The notes under the pieces are model-generated. The model searched no databases. It worked only from the letters and a program-made list of their open reading frames with translations, and was not told the DNA's origin. From the NCBI RefSeq assembly GCF_000014425.1, contig NC_008530.1:496001-560000 (forward strand): a stretch of 64,000 nt of DNA, written 5' to 3'. The position numbers and the translations under genes were made by a program. Each line of letters starts with the position of its first letter. The first letter of the stretch is position 1. The stretch is from Lactobacillus gasseri ATCC 33323 = JCM 1131 (GTDB lineage Bacteria > Bacillota > Bacilli > Lactobacillales > Lactobacillaceae). Positions 25,311-33,951 of this stretch are shown one piece after another.

Positions 25311-25369
25311 TTGAAAGCGCTTGTAATTTAACGAACAATATTATATGATAATGGTGTAGTAAATGAACA
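25311..25369 (+). promoter_or_regulatory. Promoter of the galactitol-type PTS operon with cre and LacR-type sites
   Basis: A cre-like TTGAAAGCGCTTGTA (25311-25325, one mismatch) overlaps the -35 TTGTAA (25321-25326); -10 TATGAT (25344-25349) lies 17 bases on. AACGAACA (25330-25337) and AAATGAACA (25361-25369) repeat the motif seen before lacR and bracket the -10. This suggests joint control by CcpA and LacR. Confidence 0.65.
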
Positions 25370-25430
25370 ATATCTAACATATAAAAACAAAAGTAAAAGC
25401 TCATTTACACATACTGGAAAGGTGGTTCAT

Positions 25431-25922
25431 ATGACAGTGGCAACTAGTTTATTTGCTCCTGACGCAGTTTTTACCAGCGACAAGACAAGTAAGGAAGAAG
25501 TCCTAAAAGAGGTCTATGGCAAATTATTAAAGGCTGGCTATGTAAAAGGAAATTTCCTTTCACATATTATTGAAAGAGAAGAGCATTATCCAACTGGAAT
25601 TGACACTTCGCCAATTTCAAAAGAGTTGCCAAATGTCGCAATTCCTCATACAGAAGGCGAATTTGTAAATGCTCGTCTGATTGTTCCAATTGCTTTGAAA
25701 CATCCAATTAAGTTTCAAAATATGATTGCTCCGGATGAAAGTTTAGAAGTTAAATTCTTATTTATGATTTTAAACAATGATCCGGAAGGACAAGCAAATG
25801 TCCTAGCACAGATTATGGGGTTCTTATCCACAACGCCAGTTAAAGATTTAATTAGGCTGTTTAATCTCACTTCATCCAAAGAAATATTTGATTTTATGAG
25901 TGAGAATTTTAAGCAAGAATAG
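25431..25922 (+). CDS. PTS EIIA component, galactitol/fructose-type
   Basis: A 163-residue PTS EIIA type 2 domain. The phosphorylated His73 is in PNVAIPHTEGEFV, with FLSHIIEREEHYPTGI upstream as usual for GatA-like proteins. It passes phosphate from HPr to the EIIB encoded next. ATG 25431 follows GAAAGGTGG with good spacing; the upstream GTG in frame is not needed. First gene of IIA-IIB-IIC; the neighbouring galactose-6-P isomerase suggests galactose as substrate rather than galactitol. Confidence 0.92.
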   Translation: MTVATSLFAPDAVFTSDKTSKEEVLKEVYGKLLKAGYVKGNFLSHIIEREEHYPTGIDTSPISKELPNVAIPHTEGEFVNARLIVPIALKHPIKFQNMIAPDESLEVKFLFMILNNDPEGQANVLAQIMGFLSTTPVKDLIRLFNLTSSKEIFDFMSENFKQE

Positions 25923-25947
25923 GAAGATATTTTGGGAGGTATTTATT

Positions 25948-26262
25948 ATGGCAAAGGAAGTTAAGTTATTAGCTGCATGTGGTGCAGGGGTTAACTCTTC
26001 TCACCAAATTAAGGATGCTGTTGAAGAAGAAATGAAGAAACGTGGACACAACGTTCATGTTGATGCTGTGATGATTAAGGATGTAAACGAAGATATGCTT
26101 AATCACTACGATGCATATTTAACCATTGCTAAGACTGATTTAGCATTTCAACCTAAGATTCCTTTAATTGAAGCAGGTCCAATTCTTTACAGAATTCCAG
26201 CAATGGCTCAACCTGTTTATGACAAGGTTGAAGAAGTAGTTAAAAAGGTAGAAAACGAATAG
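25948..26262 (+). CDS. PTS EIIB component, galactitol-type
   Basis: 104 residues. The phosphocysteine Cys11 lies in the P-loop LLAACGAGVNSSHQIKDA, the hallmark of PTS_IIB galactitol proteins; hydrophobic FQPKIPLIEAGPIL follows in the C-terminal half. ATG 25948 follows GGGAGGT with 7 bases. It is 25 bases after the EIIA gene and 24 before the EIIC gene. Confidence 0.93.
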   Translation: MAKEVKLLAACGAGVNSSHQIKDAVEEEMKKRGHNVHVDAVMIKDVNEDMLNHYDAYLTIAKTDLAFQPKIPLIEAGPILYRIPAMAQPVYDKVEEVVKKVENE

Positions 26263-26286
26263 CAGTTATTCCTGGGGGAATAGAAA

Positions 26287-27705
26287 ATGAACGCGATAAT
26301 TGATTTTGCGAATGCTATCTTTAAGCCTTTAATTGATATGGGGGCACCAACAATCATGTTGGTTGTTCTTACTATTATTGCTCTATGTTTCAGAGTCAAA
26401 TTTAGTAAGGCTCTTGAAGGTGGTATGAAATTAGCCATTGCCTTAACAGCGATCGGCGACATTATGAATTTATTGACTACCAGTTTTGCACCAGCGATGA
26501 ATCAATTCGTTAAGAATACTGGTATGCATAAAGATATTATGGATATGGGATGGGCACCACTTGCTACTATTACTTGGGGTTCTCCATATACCTTGTACTT
26601 CTTGTTAGTTTTAATTATCTTGAATGTTTTAATGTTAATCTTCAAGAGAACTAACACACTAGATGTTGATATCTTTGATGTTTGGCACTCAGCCTTTGTT
26701 GGTTTGTTTGCAGTCTTCTGCGGAGCACCACTTTGGTTAGCAACTTTATTAATTTTACTTATTGGTTATTTGAAGATCGTCAACTCAGACTTAATGAAGC
26801 CAACTTTTGACGACTTGCTAGATGCTCCATCAAGCAACCCTATGACTACTACTCACATGAACTACATGATGAACCCAGTAATCATGGTCTTCAATAAGTT
26901 CTTTGATAAGTGCTTACCATGGCTTGATAAATACGACTTTGACTCAGCTAAATTAAATGAAAAGATTGGTTTCTGGGGCAGTCGTTTCGCAATTGGTGTT
27001 TACTTAGGTATCTTTGTTTCATTACTTGCTGGCTACAACTTTACAACTGAACAAGGTTGGAAGACAATGTTTACTCTTTCCTTCACAGCCGGTGCATGTA
27101 TTGAGTTGTTCTCAGTTATTGGTTCTTGGTTCATTGCTTCTGTTGAACCATTATCACAAGGTATTTCAAACTTTGCTACTTCAAAATTCAAGGGACGTAC
27201 ATTCAATGTTGGTCTTGACTGGCCATTCATCGCTGGACGTGCTGAAATTTGGGCAGCTGCTAATGTTTTAGCTCCAATTATGATGGTTGAAGCTATGGTT
27301 ATTCCAGGTAACAGATTAATGCCTTTAGGTGGTATTATTGCCATGGGTGTTACTCCAGCCTTGTTAGTTGTAACTCGTGGTAAGATTATCAGAATGATTA
27401 TCATTGGTACGATTGAATTACCAATCTTCCTTTGGGCAGGTACTTTAGTTGCTCCATTCGTAACTCAAGTAGCACACCAAGTTGGTGCTAATATTCCAGC
27501 TCACACTTTAGTATCAGATACTACTATGGAAGGTCCTATTGAAAAATTCTTAGGTTACTTAGTAGGTAACGCTTGGAAGCATCAAGGAATGTTCATTGTT
27601 TATGCAATCTTAGCTATTGCTGCTTACATTTTAATCTTCTGGTGGTACTCAAGAGAAATGAAGAAGCGTAATGCTAAATATGCAGCAGCTGCTAAGGAAG
27701 CATAG
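26287..27705 (+). CDS. PTS EIIC component, galactitol family
   Basis: The membrane channel of the system, 472 residues with about ten hydrophobic segments. Family landmarks: LIDMGAPTIMLVVLTIIALCF near the start, GWAPLATITWGSPYTLYFLL near 90, GLDWPFIAGRAEIWAAANVLAP near 315, GNRLMPLGGIIAMGVTPALLV near 345. The strongly biased, smooth codon use indicates high expression. In lactobacilli such IIABC sets next to lacAB import galactose as galactose-6-P; this is inferred from the neighbours. Confidence 0.93.
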   Translation: MNAIIDFANAIFKPLIDMGAPTIMLVVLTIIALCFRVKFSKALEGGMKLAIALTAIGDIMNLLTTSFAPAMNQFVKNTGMHKDIMDMGWAPLATITWGSPYTLYFLLVLIILNVLMLIFKRTNTLDVDIFDVWHSAFVGLFAVFCGAPLWLATLLILLIGYLKIVNSDLMKPTFDDLLDAPSSNPMTTTHMNYMMNPVIMVFNKFFDKCLPWLDKYDFDSAKLNEKIGFWGSRFAIGVYLGIFVSLLAGYNFTTEQGWKTMFTLSFTAGACIELFSVIGSWFIASVEPLSQGISNFATSKFKGRTFNVGLDWPFIAGRAEIWAAANVLAPIMMVEAMVIPGNRLMPLGGIIAMGVTPALLVVTRGKIIRMIIIGTIELPIFLWAGTLVAPFVTQVAHQVGANIPAHTLVSDTTMEGPIEKFLGYLVGNAWKHQGMFIVYAILAIAAYILIFWWYSREMKKRNAKYAAAAKEA

Positions 27706-27741
27706 TTAAAATATTATTTAGAAACGGTAGAGATGATTTTT

Positions 27742-27990
27742 ATGAAGACAAAGAAAGTTAGCCGCGAAGAAGAAGCACGACGTAAGCGAGTATTATATTG
27801 GACAATATTTGTAATTGCGATTAATATTCCACAACTTTTCTTTAAAAATATTTTTATTGAAGGCTTTGCAATGATTGGTACTATTTATGCCCTTTATCGC
27901 TTGGTTGTATTCGATAATAAAAAGAATCGTCTCAGCCGTAAATATTATGACTGGAAGGGCAGACCTTTAGACGCAAAGAATAAGAATTAA
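27742..27990 (+). CDS. Small membrane protein of the PTS operon, unknown function
   Basis: 82 residues: a basic N-terminus (KTKKVSREEEARRKRV), two hydrophobic segments (LYWTIFVIAINIPQLFF and GFAMIGTIYALYRLVVF) and a basic C-terminal tail (NKKNRLSRKYYDWKGR). ATG 27742 is preferred because GGTAGAG lies 9 bases upstream; the ATG at 27733 is too close. It is 36 bases after EIIC with a terminator afterwards, so it belongs to the operon. It may be an accessory subunit or stabiliser of EIIC; no family recognised. Confidence 0.7.
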   Translation: MKTKKVSREEEARRKRVLYWTIFVIAINIPQLFFKNIFIEGFAMIGTIYALYRLVVFDNKKNRLSRKYYDWKGRPLDAKNKN

Positions 27991-28051
27991 AACAGTTTAG
28001 AATAAGTTATTAAAAAAGTTAAGATTTATATTTTTAGAAAAAACCGCACGC

Positions 28052-28086
28052 AAAAAGAGATTGGAAATGAAACCAATCTCTTTTTA
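28052..28086 (+). terminator. Rho-independent terminator of the galactitol-type PTS operon
   Basis: A 13-bp perfect stem AAAAAGAGATTGG/CCAATCTCTTTTT with an 8-base loop. Confidence 0.92.
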
Positions 28087-28122
28087 TTTAGGAAGAATAA
28101 ATAATAAAATAAAAATGTTCTA

Positions 28123-28160
28123 ATAAAAGCGTTTACATTTAAAAGAATAAATGCTAACAT
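28123..28160 (+). promoter_or_regulatory. lacTFEG promoter with cre
   Basis: A cre-like ATAAAAGCGTTTACA (28123-28137, one mismatch) contains the -35 TTTACA (28132-28137); the extended -10 TGCTAACAT ends at 28160, with 17 bases of spacing. CcpA binding here would compete with RNA polymerase. Confidence 0.65.
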
Positions 28161-28184
28161 ACATGTGTAAGCAAAAATAAATGT

Positions 28185-28273
28185 GGATTGTAACTAATAC
28201 GATTAGGCAAAACCGCGAATTTTTAATACAGATGACTAACTGTAATCTCGTATTAAAATTCGTGGTTTTTTAT
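28185..28273 (+). promoter_or_regulatory. RAT antiterminator and terminator leader of lacTFEG
   Basis: GGATTGTAACTAATACGATT followed by AGGCAAAACC (28185-28214) matches the ribonucleic antiterminator (RAT) target of BglG/LicT proteins. It overlaps the left arm of a long terminator, AACCGCGAATTTTTAATAC pairing with GTATTAAAATTCGTGGTT, followed by TTTT. LacT encoded just downstream is the expected ligand. Confidence 0.92.
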
Positions 28274-28293
28274 TTTTCCTGGAGGGGTGAAAG

Positions 28294-29133
28294 ATGGAAT
28301 ACCGAATAGTCCAAATATTAAACAATAATGTTGCTATTGTTCATACCAGGAATAATAAACAAAACATTGTTATGGGAAGGGGTGTTGCTTTTCATAAGCA
28401 AAAAGGAGATTTAATTCAAGAAGAAAATGTCGACAAGGTATTTGAAATAAGAGATAAAAATACCGTTAATGATTTAACAACTCTGTTATCAAACGTACCG
28501 CTAGATTTTGTCACTACAAGTTATGACTTAATTGATCAAGTTCAAGCAAAATATCATTTTGCTGCTGAGCCGTATATCTACGTAACTTTAACAACACACT
28601 TGTTTGGCGCATATCAACGCTTAATAAATGGCGAAGATGATGTTAATTATTTACCAGACTTAAGTGATAATTATCCAGTTGCTTACCAAATTGCGGACGA
28701 CGTAATTAAAGGATTTAAAAGTAGTTTAGATATTTCTTTTCCAGAGTCAGAACACAAGAGTATCGCTCTTCACTTTATCAATGCTCATACTAGTGGAAGT
28801 GTTGAGGAAGAGAAGAGTCAGAGGGAAAATGATGAAATCATAGAAGTTGTTCAGAATGAGCTTGAAAGAAATGGAATATATCGAACGCCAAAAAATGCCA
28901 ACGATTATGACAGATTGTTAGTTCATTTGAAGTATTTTATTAATCGGCTTAATAATCATGAGCCAGACAGTTTATCAGTTTCTAAAGGAATGATTGGAGA
29001 AATAGAAGCCAGTTATTCAAGAGCCTGGGAAATAGTTCAAAGAATTAAAGAATTAATGCAAGAAAAATTGCAAATAGAATTGTCATTAAGTGAACAAACA
29101 TATTTAACAATTCATATTCAAAGATTAATTTAA
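28294..29133 (+). CDS. lacT: BglG/LicT-family transcriptional antiterminator
   Basis: 279 residues: an N-terminal CAT RNA-binding domain (YRIVQILNNNVAIVHTRNNK, then IVMGRGVAFHKQKGD, residues 3-57), then two PRD domains with the regulatory His residues (THLFGAYQRL in PRD1, LVHLKYFINRL and TIHIQRL in PRD2). PTS-dependent phosphorylation of these His residues turns RNA binding on or off. It controls the RAT leader immediately upstream and heads the lacTFEG operon, like lacT in the L. casei lac operon. Confidence 0.93.
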   Translation: MEYRIVQILNNNVAIVHTRNNKQNIVMGRGVAFHKQKGDLIQEENVDKVFEIRDKNTVNDLTTLLSNVPLDFVTTSYDLIDQVQAKYHFAAEPYIYVTLTTHLFGAYQRLINGEDDVNYLPDLSDNYPVAYQIADDVIKGFKSSLDISFPESEHKSIALHFINAHTSGSVEEEKSQRENDEIIEVVQNELERNGIYRTPKNANDYDRLLVHLKYFINRLNNHEPDSLSVSKGMIGEIEASYSRAWEIVQRIKELMQEKLQIELSLSEQTYLTIHIQRLI

Positions 29134-29145
29134 GGAGATTAAAAA

Positions 29146-29502
29146 ATGGATGCAGAAAAGCAAATTACTAAAGAAGAAATTTCAATGACTGGTTTTTCAA
29201 TTGTCGCTTATTCAGGAGATGCAAGAACTTACTTGATGCAGGCAATGGATAAGGCAAGTGAAGGGAAAATCACTGAAGCAAAGGAACTTGTTAAGAAAGC
29301 AGAAGAATCAATTAACTTAGCTCATAATGAACAGACTAAGCTCTTGAGTAAAGAAGCTGGAGGAGATGATATGGATGTAACCTTCATTATGGTCCATGGA
29401 CAAGATACATTGATGACCACAATGCTTTTAAAGGATCAGATGAAGACAATTATTAACCTTTATGAACGAGTAAATAAGCTCGAAGGAAATAGTATTGAAT
29501 AA
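29146..29502 (+). CDS. lacF: PTS lactose-specific EIIA component
   Basis: 118 residues, all-helical PTS_IIA lac/cel family. The active-site His84 is in TFIMVHGQDTLMTTML, preceded by INLAHNEQTKLL (His60), both diagnostic. It functions as a trimer and passes phosphate to the IIB domain of LacE. AAGGAG precedes the ATG by 8 bases. Placed between lacT and lacE. Confidence 0.95.
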   Translation: MDAEKQITKEEISMTGFSIVAYSGDARTYLMQAMDKASEGKITEAKELVKKAEESINLAHNEQTKLLSKEAGGDDMDVTFIMVHGQDTLMTTMLLKDQMKTIINLYERVNKLEGNSIE

Positions 29503-29552
29503 GTAGTTTAAAAATAAATGATTTTTAAACTTAGGATGAGGAGGAAGAAAAG

Positions 29553-31250
29553 ATGAATGGTTTTACCAAAGCAATGGATAAAATGAAGCCAAAATTCGAA
29601 AAAATAGCGGCTAATCCATATGTTTCAGCAGTTCGTGACGGCTTTATTGCTGCCATGCCAATTATTTTGTTTTCAAGTTTGTTTACGCTGATTGCATATG
29701 TACCAAACGCATGGGGATTTTATTGGCCGAAGGCAGTAGAAAACGCATTGGTTTTGCCTTATAGCTATTCAATGGGTTTGCTTGCTTTATATGTAACTGC
29801 AACTTGTGCGAAGAATTTAACTGATTATAAGAACTTAAAGCTTCCTAAGACAAACCAGATTAATCCAATGAACGTTATCTTAGCTGCTGAAATTTCATTC
29901 ATTATTATTGCTATTAAAGTTGGTAAAAATGGATTAGATTTAACTTACTTAGGTACGCAAGGATTAATCGCTTCATATATTGTTGGTTTAATCGTACCTA
30001 ACATTTACTATGCATGTGTTAAGAACAATGTAACTATTAAAATGCCTGATGTTGTACCACAGAACATTGCTCAAACATTTAAAGACATTTTCCCAACGAC
30101 TTTCTCAGTTGCATTGTTCTGGATAGTTCAAATTATTTTAAACCAACTCTTTGGTGCAAACTTATCAGAATGTGTAGTAAAGGTTCTTTCACCATTATTC
30201 CACGCAAGTGATACTTACGGTGGTTTAGCATTAGTTGCTGGTGCGATGGCATTCTTCTGGTTTGTTGGTGTGCAAGGTCCTTCAATTGTTGCTCCAGCCG
30301 TAGCCGCAATTGAAACCACTAATGTTGGTTTGAACCAACAATTAGTTCATGCTGGAATGCAAGCAAGTCATGCTTTAACTATTAACTGTCAAGACTACGT
30401 TATGAACATGGGTGGTACTGGATCAACTTTCGTAGTTCCATTCATCTTCTTACTTTTAGCTAAATCAGCTCAAAACAAAGCCGCTGGTAAAGCCGCTGTT
30501 ATTCCTGGATGTTTCTCAGTTAACGAACCTATTTTGTTTGGTGCTCCAATTATCATGAACCCAGTATTCTTCATTCCATTTTTGGTAACACCAATGTTCA
30601 ATGTTTGTGCTTATAAATTCTTTGTTCAAGTTCTTCACATGAACGCTTTATACAACACATTACCTTGGACTGTTCCAGCTCCAATTGGTATTATCGTATC
30701 TTCTGGTTTTGCTGGTTTATCATTTGTTTATGTAATTTTAACTTTAGTTGTTGATACTTTAATTTGGATTCCATTCTTTAAGTTTTACGACAACGATTTG
30801 TACAAGCAAGAACAAGCTAAGCTTGCTGCAGAAAAAGCTGCTGGTGTAGCTACTGCTACTGATGATTCAACTGCTAGTCTTGCAGCTACTGACAAAGAAG
30901 CTAAGGAAGGTATTACTAAAGATACTAACGTAATGGTTATCTGTGCCGGTGGTGGTACTTCAGGTATCTTAGCTAAGGCTTTAAACAAGATGGCTAAAGA
31001 ACGTAACTTACCACTTCACGCAGCTGCTCGTGCTTATGGTCAACACATGGATATTATTCATGACATGGACTTGATTATTTTGGCTCCACAGATGGATAGT
31101 ATGAAGGATAACTTGAAAGAAATTGCTGATCATGATGGTTCTAAATTAGTCACTACTACTGGACGTCAGTACATTGAATTAACTCAAAAACCTGATTTAG
31201 CATTTAAGTTTGTTGTTGATAGCCTTGAAGGCAAGAATGAAGATAAGTAA
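29553..31250 (+). CDS. lacE: PTS lactose-specific EIICB component
   Basis: 565 residues. Residues 1 to about 420 form the lactose/cellobiose EIIC membrane domain (SAVRDGFIAAMPIILFSS, VQGPSIVAPAVAAIETTN, NMGGTGSTFVVPFIFLL, SVNEPILFGAPIIMNP). An Ala/Lys-rich linker (about 415-455) leads to an EIIB domain with phosphocysteine Cys464 in VMVICAGGGTSGILA. It imports lactose and releases lactose-6-P. The Cys-type IIB, the fused C-B order and the lacG neighbour fit lactose rather than cellobiose. Confidence 0.95.
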   Translation: MNGFTKAMDKMKPKFEKIAANPYVSAVRDGFIAAMPIILFSSLFTLIAYVPNAWGFYWPKAVENALVLPYSYSMGLLALYVTATCAKNLTDYKNLKLPKTNQINPMNVILAAEISFIIIAIKVGKNGLDLTYLGTQGLIASYIVGLIVPNIYYACVKNNVTIKMPDVVPQNIAQTFKDIFPTTFSVALFWIVQIILNQLFGANLSECVVKVLSPLFHASDTYGGLALVAGAMAFFWFVGVQGPSIVAPAVAAIETTNVGLNQQLVHAGMQASHALTINCQDYVMNMGGTGSTFVVPFIFLLLAKSAQNKAAGKAAVIPGCFSVNEPILFGAPIIMNPVFFIPFLVTPMFNVCAYKFFVQVLHMNALYNTLPWTVPAPIGIIVSSGFAGLSFVYVILTLVVDTLIWIPFFKFYDNDLYKQEQAKLAAEKAAGVATATDDSTASLAATDKEAKEGITKDTNVMVICAGGGTSGILAKALNKMAKERNLPLHAAARAYGQHMDIIHDMDLIILAPQMDSMKDNLKEIADHDGSKLVTTTGRQYIELTQKPDLAFKFVVDSLEGKNEDK

Positions 31251-31265
31251 TTGAGGTAAAAATTA

Positions 31266-32693
31266 ATGAAAGAATTTAAATTTCCAAAAGGATTTTACTT
31301 TGGCGGGGCAACTGCTGCTTACCAATGTGAAGGCGCAACAAAAGAAGATGGTAAAGGTGAAGTAATCTGGGATAAGTACTTGCGTGAGCAAGGAACAATT
31401 AATCCAGATCCAGCTTGTGATTTCTACCACCGTTATCCAGAAGATTTAGAATTATGTAAAGAATTCCATATTAATGCAATTAGAGTTTCAATTGACTGGG
31501 CAAGAATTTTTCCAGAAGGTGAAGGGAGAATTGAGCCAAGAGGTGTTGAATATTACCACAAGTTATTTAAGAAATGTCATGAAGAAGGCGTAGAACCCTT
31601 TGTAACGCTTCATCACTTTGATACGCCACAAGCCTTGCAAGACAAGGGCGGCTGGCTTTCACAAGAAATGTTAGACGCTTTTGTTGAATATGCTAAATTC
31701 TGCTTTAAGGAGTATGCTGGTGAAGTTAGATACTGGATTACGATTAATGAACCAACATCAATGGCTGGTCAACAATATGTTGGTGGAACATTCCCTCCTG
31801 CGTACAAGGATCAATTTGATAAGTGTTTTAAAGCTGAATATAACCAAAATCTAGTTCATGCCCGGATTGTTAATGCTTATAAAGAAGCAGGCTATACTGG
31901 CCAAATTGGTATTGTTCATGCTCTTCAAACTGTTTATCCAGCAACTGACAGTGAAGGCGATAAGCATGCCGCTGAATTGAAAGATGTATTAGAAAATAAG
32001 TTTTATCTTGATGGAACATTAGCAGGTAAGTATTCAAAGCATACTCTTGCTTTAGTAAAAGAAATCATTGATGCTAATGGTCAACAAATGATTGACATCA
32101 AGCCGGAAGACGAAAAAGTACTTCTTAAAGCTGCAAAACAATTAGACTTTGTTGGAGTTAACTATTACTTCTCGAAGTTTATGAAAGAATATCATGGCGA
32201 CACCGAAATCATTCATAACGGTACTGGTGAAAAGGGAACTGATGTCAACCGTATGAAAGGCGTGGGTGAAGAAATTCACCCCAAGGACTTGCCAGCAACT
32301 GATTGGGATTGGATCATTTATCCACAAGGGATGTATGATCAATTGAAGCGTGTTTACGATGATTATCCTCTAGTTCATTCAATCTATATTACCGAAAACG
32401 GAATGGGTTATAAGGATAAGTTTGAAGGCGAAGATAAGATCATCGATGATACACCAAGAATTGATTATCTAAAGCAACATATGGAAGAAGTAGCTAAGGC
32501 AATTGAAGCTGGTATTCCAGTTAATGGTTACTTTGTATGGTCACTGCAAGATATGTTCTCTTGGACGAATGGTTATTCAAAGCGTTATGGTTTATTCTAT
32601 GTCGACTTCAAGACGCAGAAGCGTTACGCTAAGAAGAGCGCATATTGGTATAAGAAACTAGCTGAAACTCGAGAAATTCCTCCTGTTGATTAA
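31266..32693 (+). CDS. lacG: 6-phospho-beta-galactosidase
   Basis: A cytoplasmic GH1 enzyme that splits lactose-6-P into glucose and galactose-6-P, the substrate of LacAB encoded upstream. 475 residues. The acid/base Glu162 is in WITINEPTS and the nucleophile Glu377 in YITENGMG; the phosphate-binding region includes DMFSWTNGYSKRYGLFYVDF near the end. The N-terminal FPKGFYFGGATAAYQCEGA is typical of LacG. Final gene of lacTFEG, followed by a terminator. Confidence 0.96.
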   Translation: MKEFKFPKGFYFGGATAAYQCEGATKEDGKGEVIWDKYLREQGTINPDPACDFYHRYPEDLELCKEFHINAIRVSIDWARIFPEGEGRIEPRGVEYYHKLFKKCHEEGVEPFVTLHHFDTPQALQDKGGWLSQEMLDAFVEYAKFCFKEYAGEVRYWITINEPTSMAGQQYVGGTFPPAYKDQFDKCFKAEYNQNLVHARIVNAYKEAGYTGQIGIVHALQTVYPATDSEGDKHAAELKDVLENKFYLDGTLAGKYSKHTLALVKEIIDANGQQMIDIKPEDEKVLLKAAKQLDFVGVNYYFSKFMKEYHGDTEIIHNGTGEKGTDVNRMKGVGEEIHPKDLPATDWDWIIYPQGMYDQLKRVYDDYPLVHSIYITENGMGYKDKFEGEDKIIDDTPRIDYLKQHMEEVAKAIEAGIPVNGYFVWSLQDMFSWTNGYSKRYGLFYVDFKTQKRYAKKSAYWYKKLAETREIPPVD

Positions 32694-32707
32694 AAAATCA
32701 TTTAAAG

Positions 32708-32740
32708 CTAAGTACTGAATGAAAGTACTTAGTTTTTTTT
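32708..32740 (+). terminator. Rho-independent terminator of lacTFEG
   Basis: CTAAGTACT/AGTACTTAG with an 8-base loop, followed by eight T. Confidence 0.9.
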
Positions 32741-32748
32741 GATGGAAA

Positions 32749-32826
32749 AGTTTAAAAGAGTTTAAAAGTAGATATGAAGTTTAAAAGAGTTTAAAATAAA
32801 ATATAAAGTTTAAAAGAGTTTAAAAA
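32749..32826 (+). repeat. Three doublets of a 10-bp repeat (AGTTTAAAAG) upstream of the AAA+ ATPase
   Basis: Each doublet is two abutting copies of AGTTTAAAA[G/T/A], beginning at 32749, 32778 and 32807, an exact 29-bp period. The last copy ends 3 bases before the ribosome binding site of the ATPase. The only other similar block in the window (17368-17436) precedes an ATPase remnant. Position suggests an autoregulatory operator or a DNA-loading site. Confidence 0.88.
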
Positions 32827-32843
32827 TGAAAGGAGACATGAAA

Positions 32844-33914
32844 GTGAATAATCCTTTTAATCCCACATTTGGTGATGTTCCTAAAATATTTCTTGATACA
32901 GATACTAGAATTAATGATTTAATTTCTAAAATTAAAACTAGTGATTTTGCTCGTTCGTTTTTTATTACTGGCGTTAGAGGTTCAGGGAAAACTGTTTTTC
33001 TAAACGCAGTAGCTCAAAAATTGGATCAAGATGATAATTGTTATCGGATTAACCTTATTAATAAAGATAATCTGGTCGCAAGTTTAACAAAGAAATTGGC
33101 TATCAAGACTGAATCTGCTTTTCAAAAAGCTCTAAATAATGTTAATTCAATTACTGTAAAAGGAATTAATATTGATTTAAACAGTTCTGAAACAGAATAT
33201 GATATTGTTTTAGAGAAAATACTGGAAAAAGTAAAGAAACAAAATAAATACGTTGTTGTTACAATTGATGAAATTACTAATACCGAAGCAGTAAGAGAAT
33301 TTGCACAAGTCTTTAATGAATTAAAGGGAGATAATTTACCGATTTTTGTTTTAATGACGGGTCTTCCAGATTTGATTTTAGATATCCAAACTCAAAGTAA
33401 ATTAACATTTTTGCTGAGATCAGAAAAAATTCACACATTACCGCTAAAAAATGCGGATATAATTGCTGCATATACATCTGTATTTAATTGTTCTTTAAGT
33501 GTTGCAAGTCGAATGGCAAAAATGACAGGGGGATATGCTTTCGCCTTTCAGTTATTGGGGTTTTTATTGTTTGATCAACTAAACGGAAAAATTCCTGAAA
33601 GTGCAGATCTTGATAAAGTTTCAATCCCATTTCAATTGCAACTATTTGATAATGCATATCAGAAAATATTTATTGATTTATCTGAATGGGATCGCAAATA
33701 TTTATTAGCAGTTAGGGGAAATAAGCGACTTCAGGATGTAGTCAAGATCTTAGGAAAAGATAAAGTTTTTGTAGCACAATATCGAAGAAGAGCTATTGAG
33801 CGTAAGTTGATAATTCCAGCTGGGTATGGATTAGTACAATATACACTTCCATATTTTGATGAATATTTAAAACAGACTGAAGATCCTGATTCAGCTTATT
33901 ATTGGGGATATTAG
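32844..33914 (+). CDS. AAA+ ATPase of the archaeal-type (ATPase_2/Orc1-Cdc6-like) family
   Basis: 356 residues from GTG 32844, which lies 8 bases after AAAGGAG; upstream in-frame ATGs are inside or too near the ribosome binding site. Walker A is TGVRGSGKTVFLN (near residue 48), Walker B VVVTIDEITN (near 132), sensor 1 FVLMTGLPDLI (near 160), and the C-terminal third has a winged-helix look (LSEWDRKYLLAV, ending VQYTLPYFDEYL). Such ATPases occur in many lactobacilli with short repeats before the gene; their role is unknown. Lower GC and less biased codons than the lac genes next to it suggest a mobile or optional gene. Confidence 0.8.
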   Translation: MNNPFNPTFGDVPKIFLDTDTRINDLISKIKTSDFARSFFITGVRGSGKTVFLNAVAQKLDQDDNCYRINLINKDNLVASLTKKLAIKTESAFQKALNNVNSITVKGINIDLNSSETEYDIVLEKILEKVKKQNKYVVVTIDEITNTEAVREFAQVFNELKGDNLPIFVLMTGLPDLILDIQTQSKLTFLLRSEKIHTLPLKNADIIAAYTSVFNCSLSVASRMAKMTGGYAFAFQLLGFLLFDQLNGKIPESADLDKVSIPFQLQLFDNAYQKIFIDLSEWDRKYLLAVRGNKRLQDVVKILGKDKVFVAQYRRRAIERKLIIPAGYGLVQYTLPYFDEYLKQTEDPDSAYYWGY

Positions 33915-33949
33915 AAAACCAGCCAAGCATTCAGTGCTTAGCTGGTTTT
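33915..33949 (+). terminator. Bidirectional terminator
   Basis: AAAACCAGCCAAGCA pairs with TGCTTAGCTGGTTTT (one mismatch) between the convergent ATPase and LysR genes. Confidence 0.9.
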
Positions 33950-33951
33950 GT

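Noticed and set aside
26217..27404. Minus-strand frames within the galactitol-type EIIC gene
   Set aside because: Reverse complements of membrane-protein codons; no ribosome binding sites.
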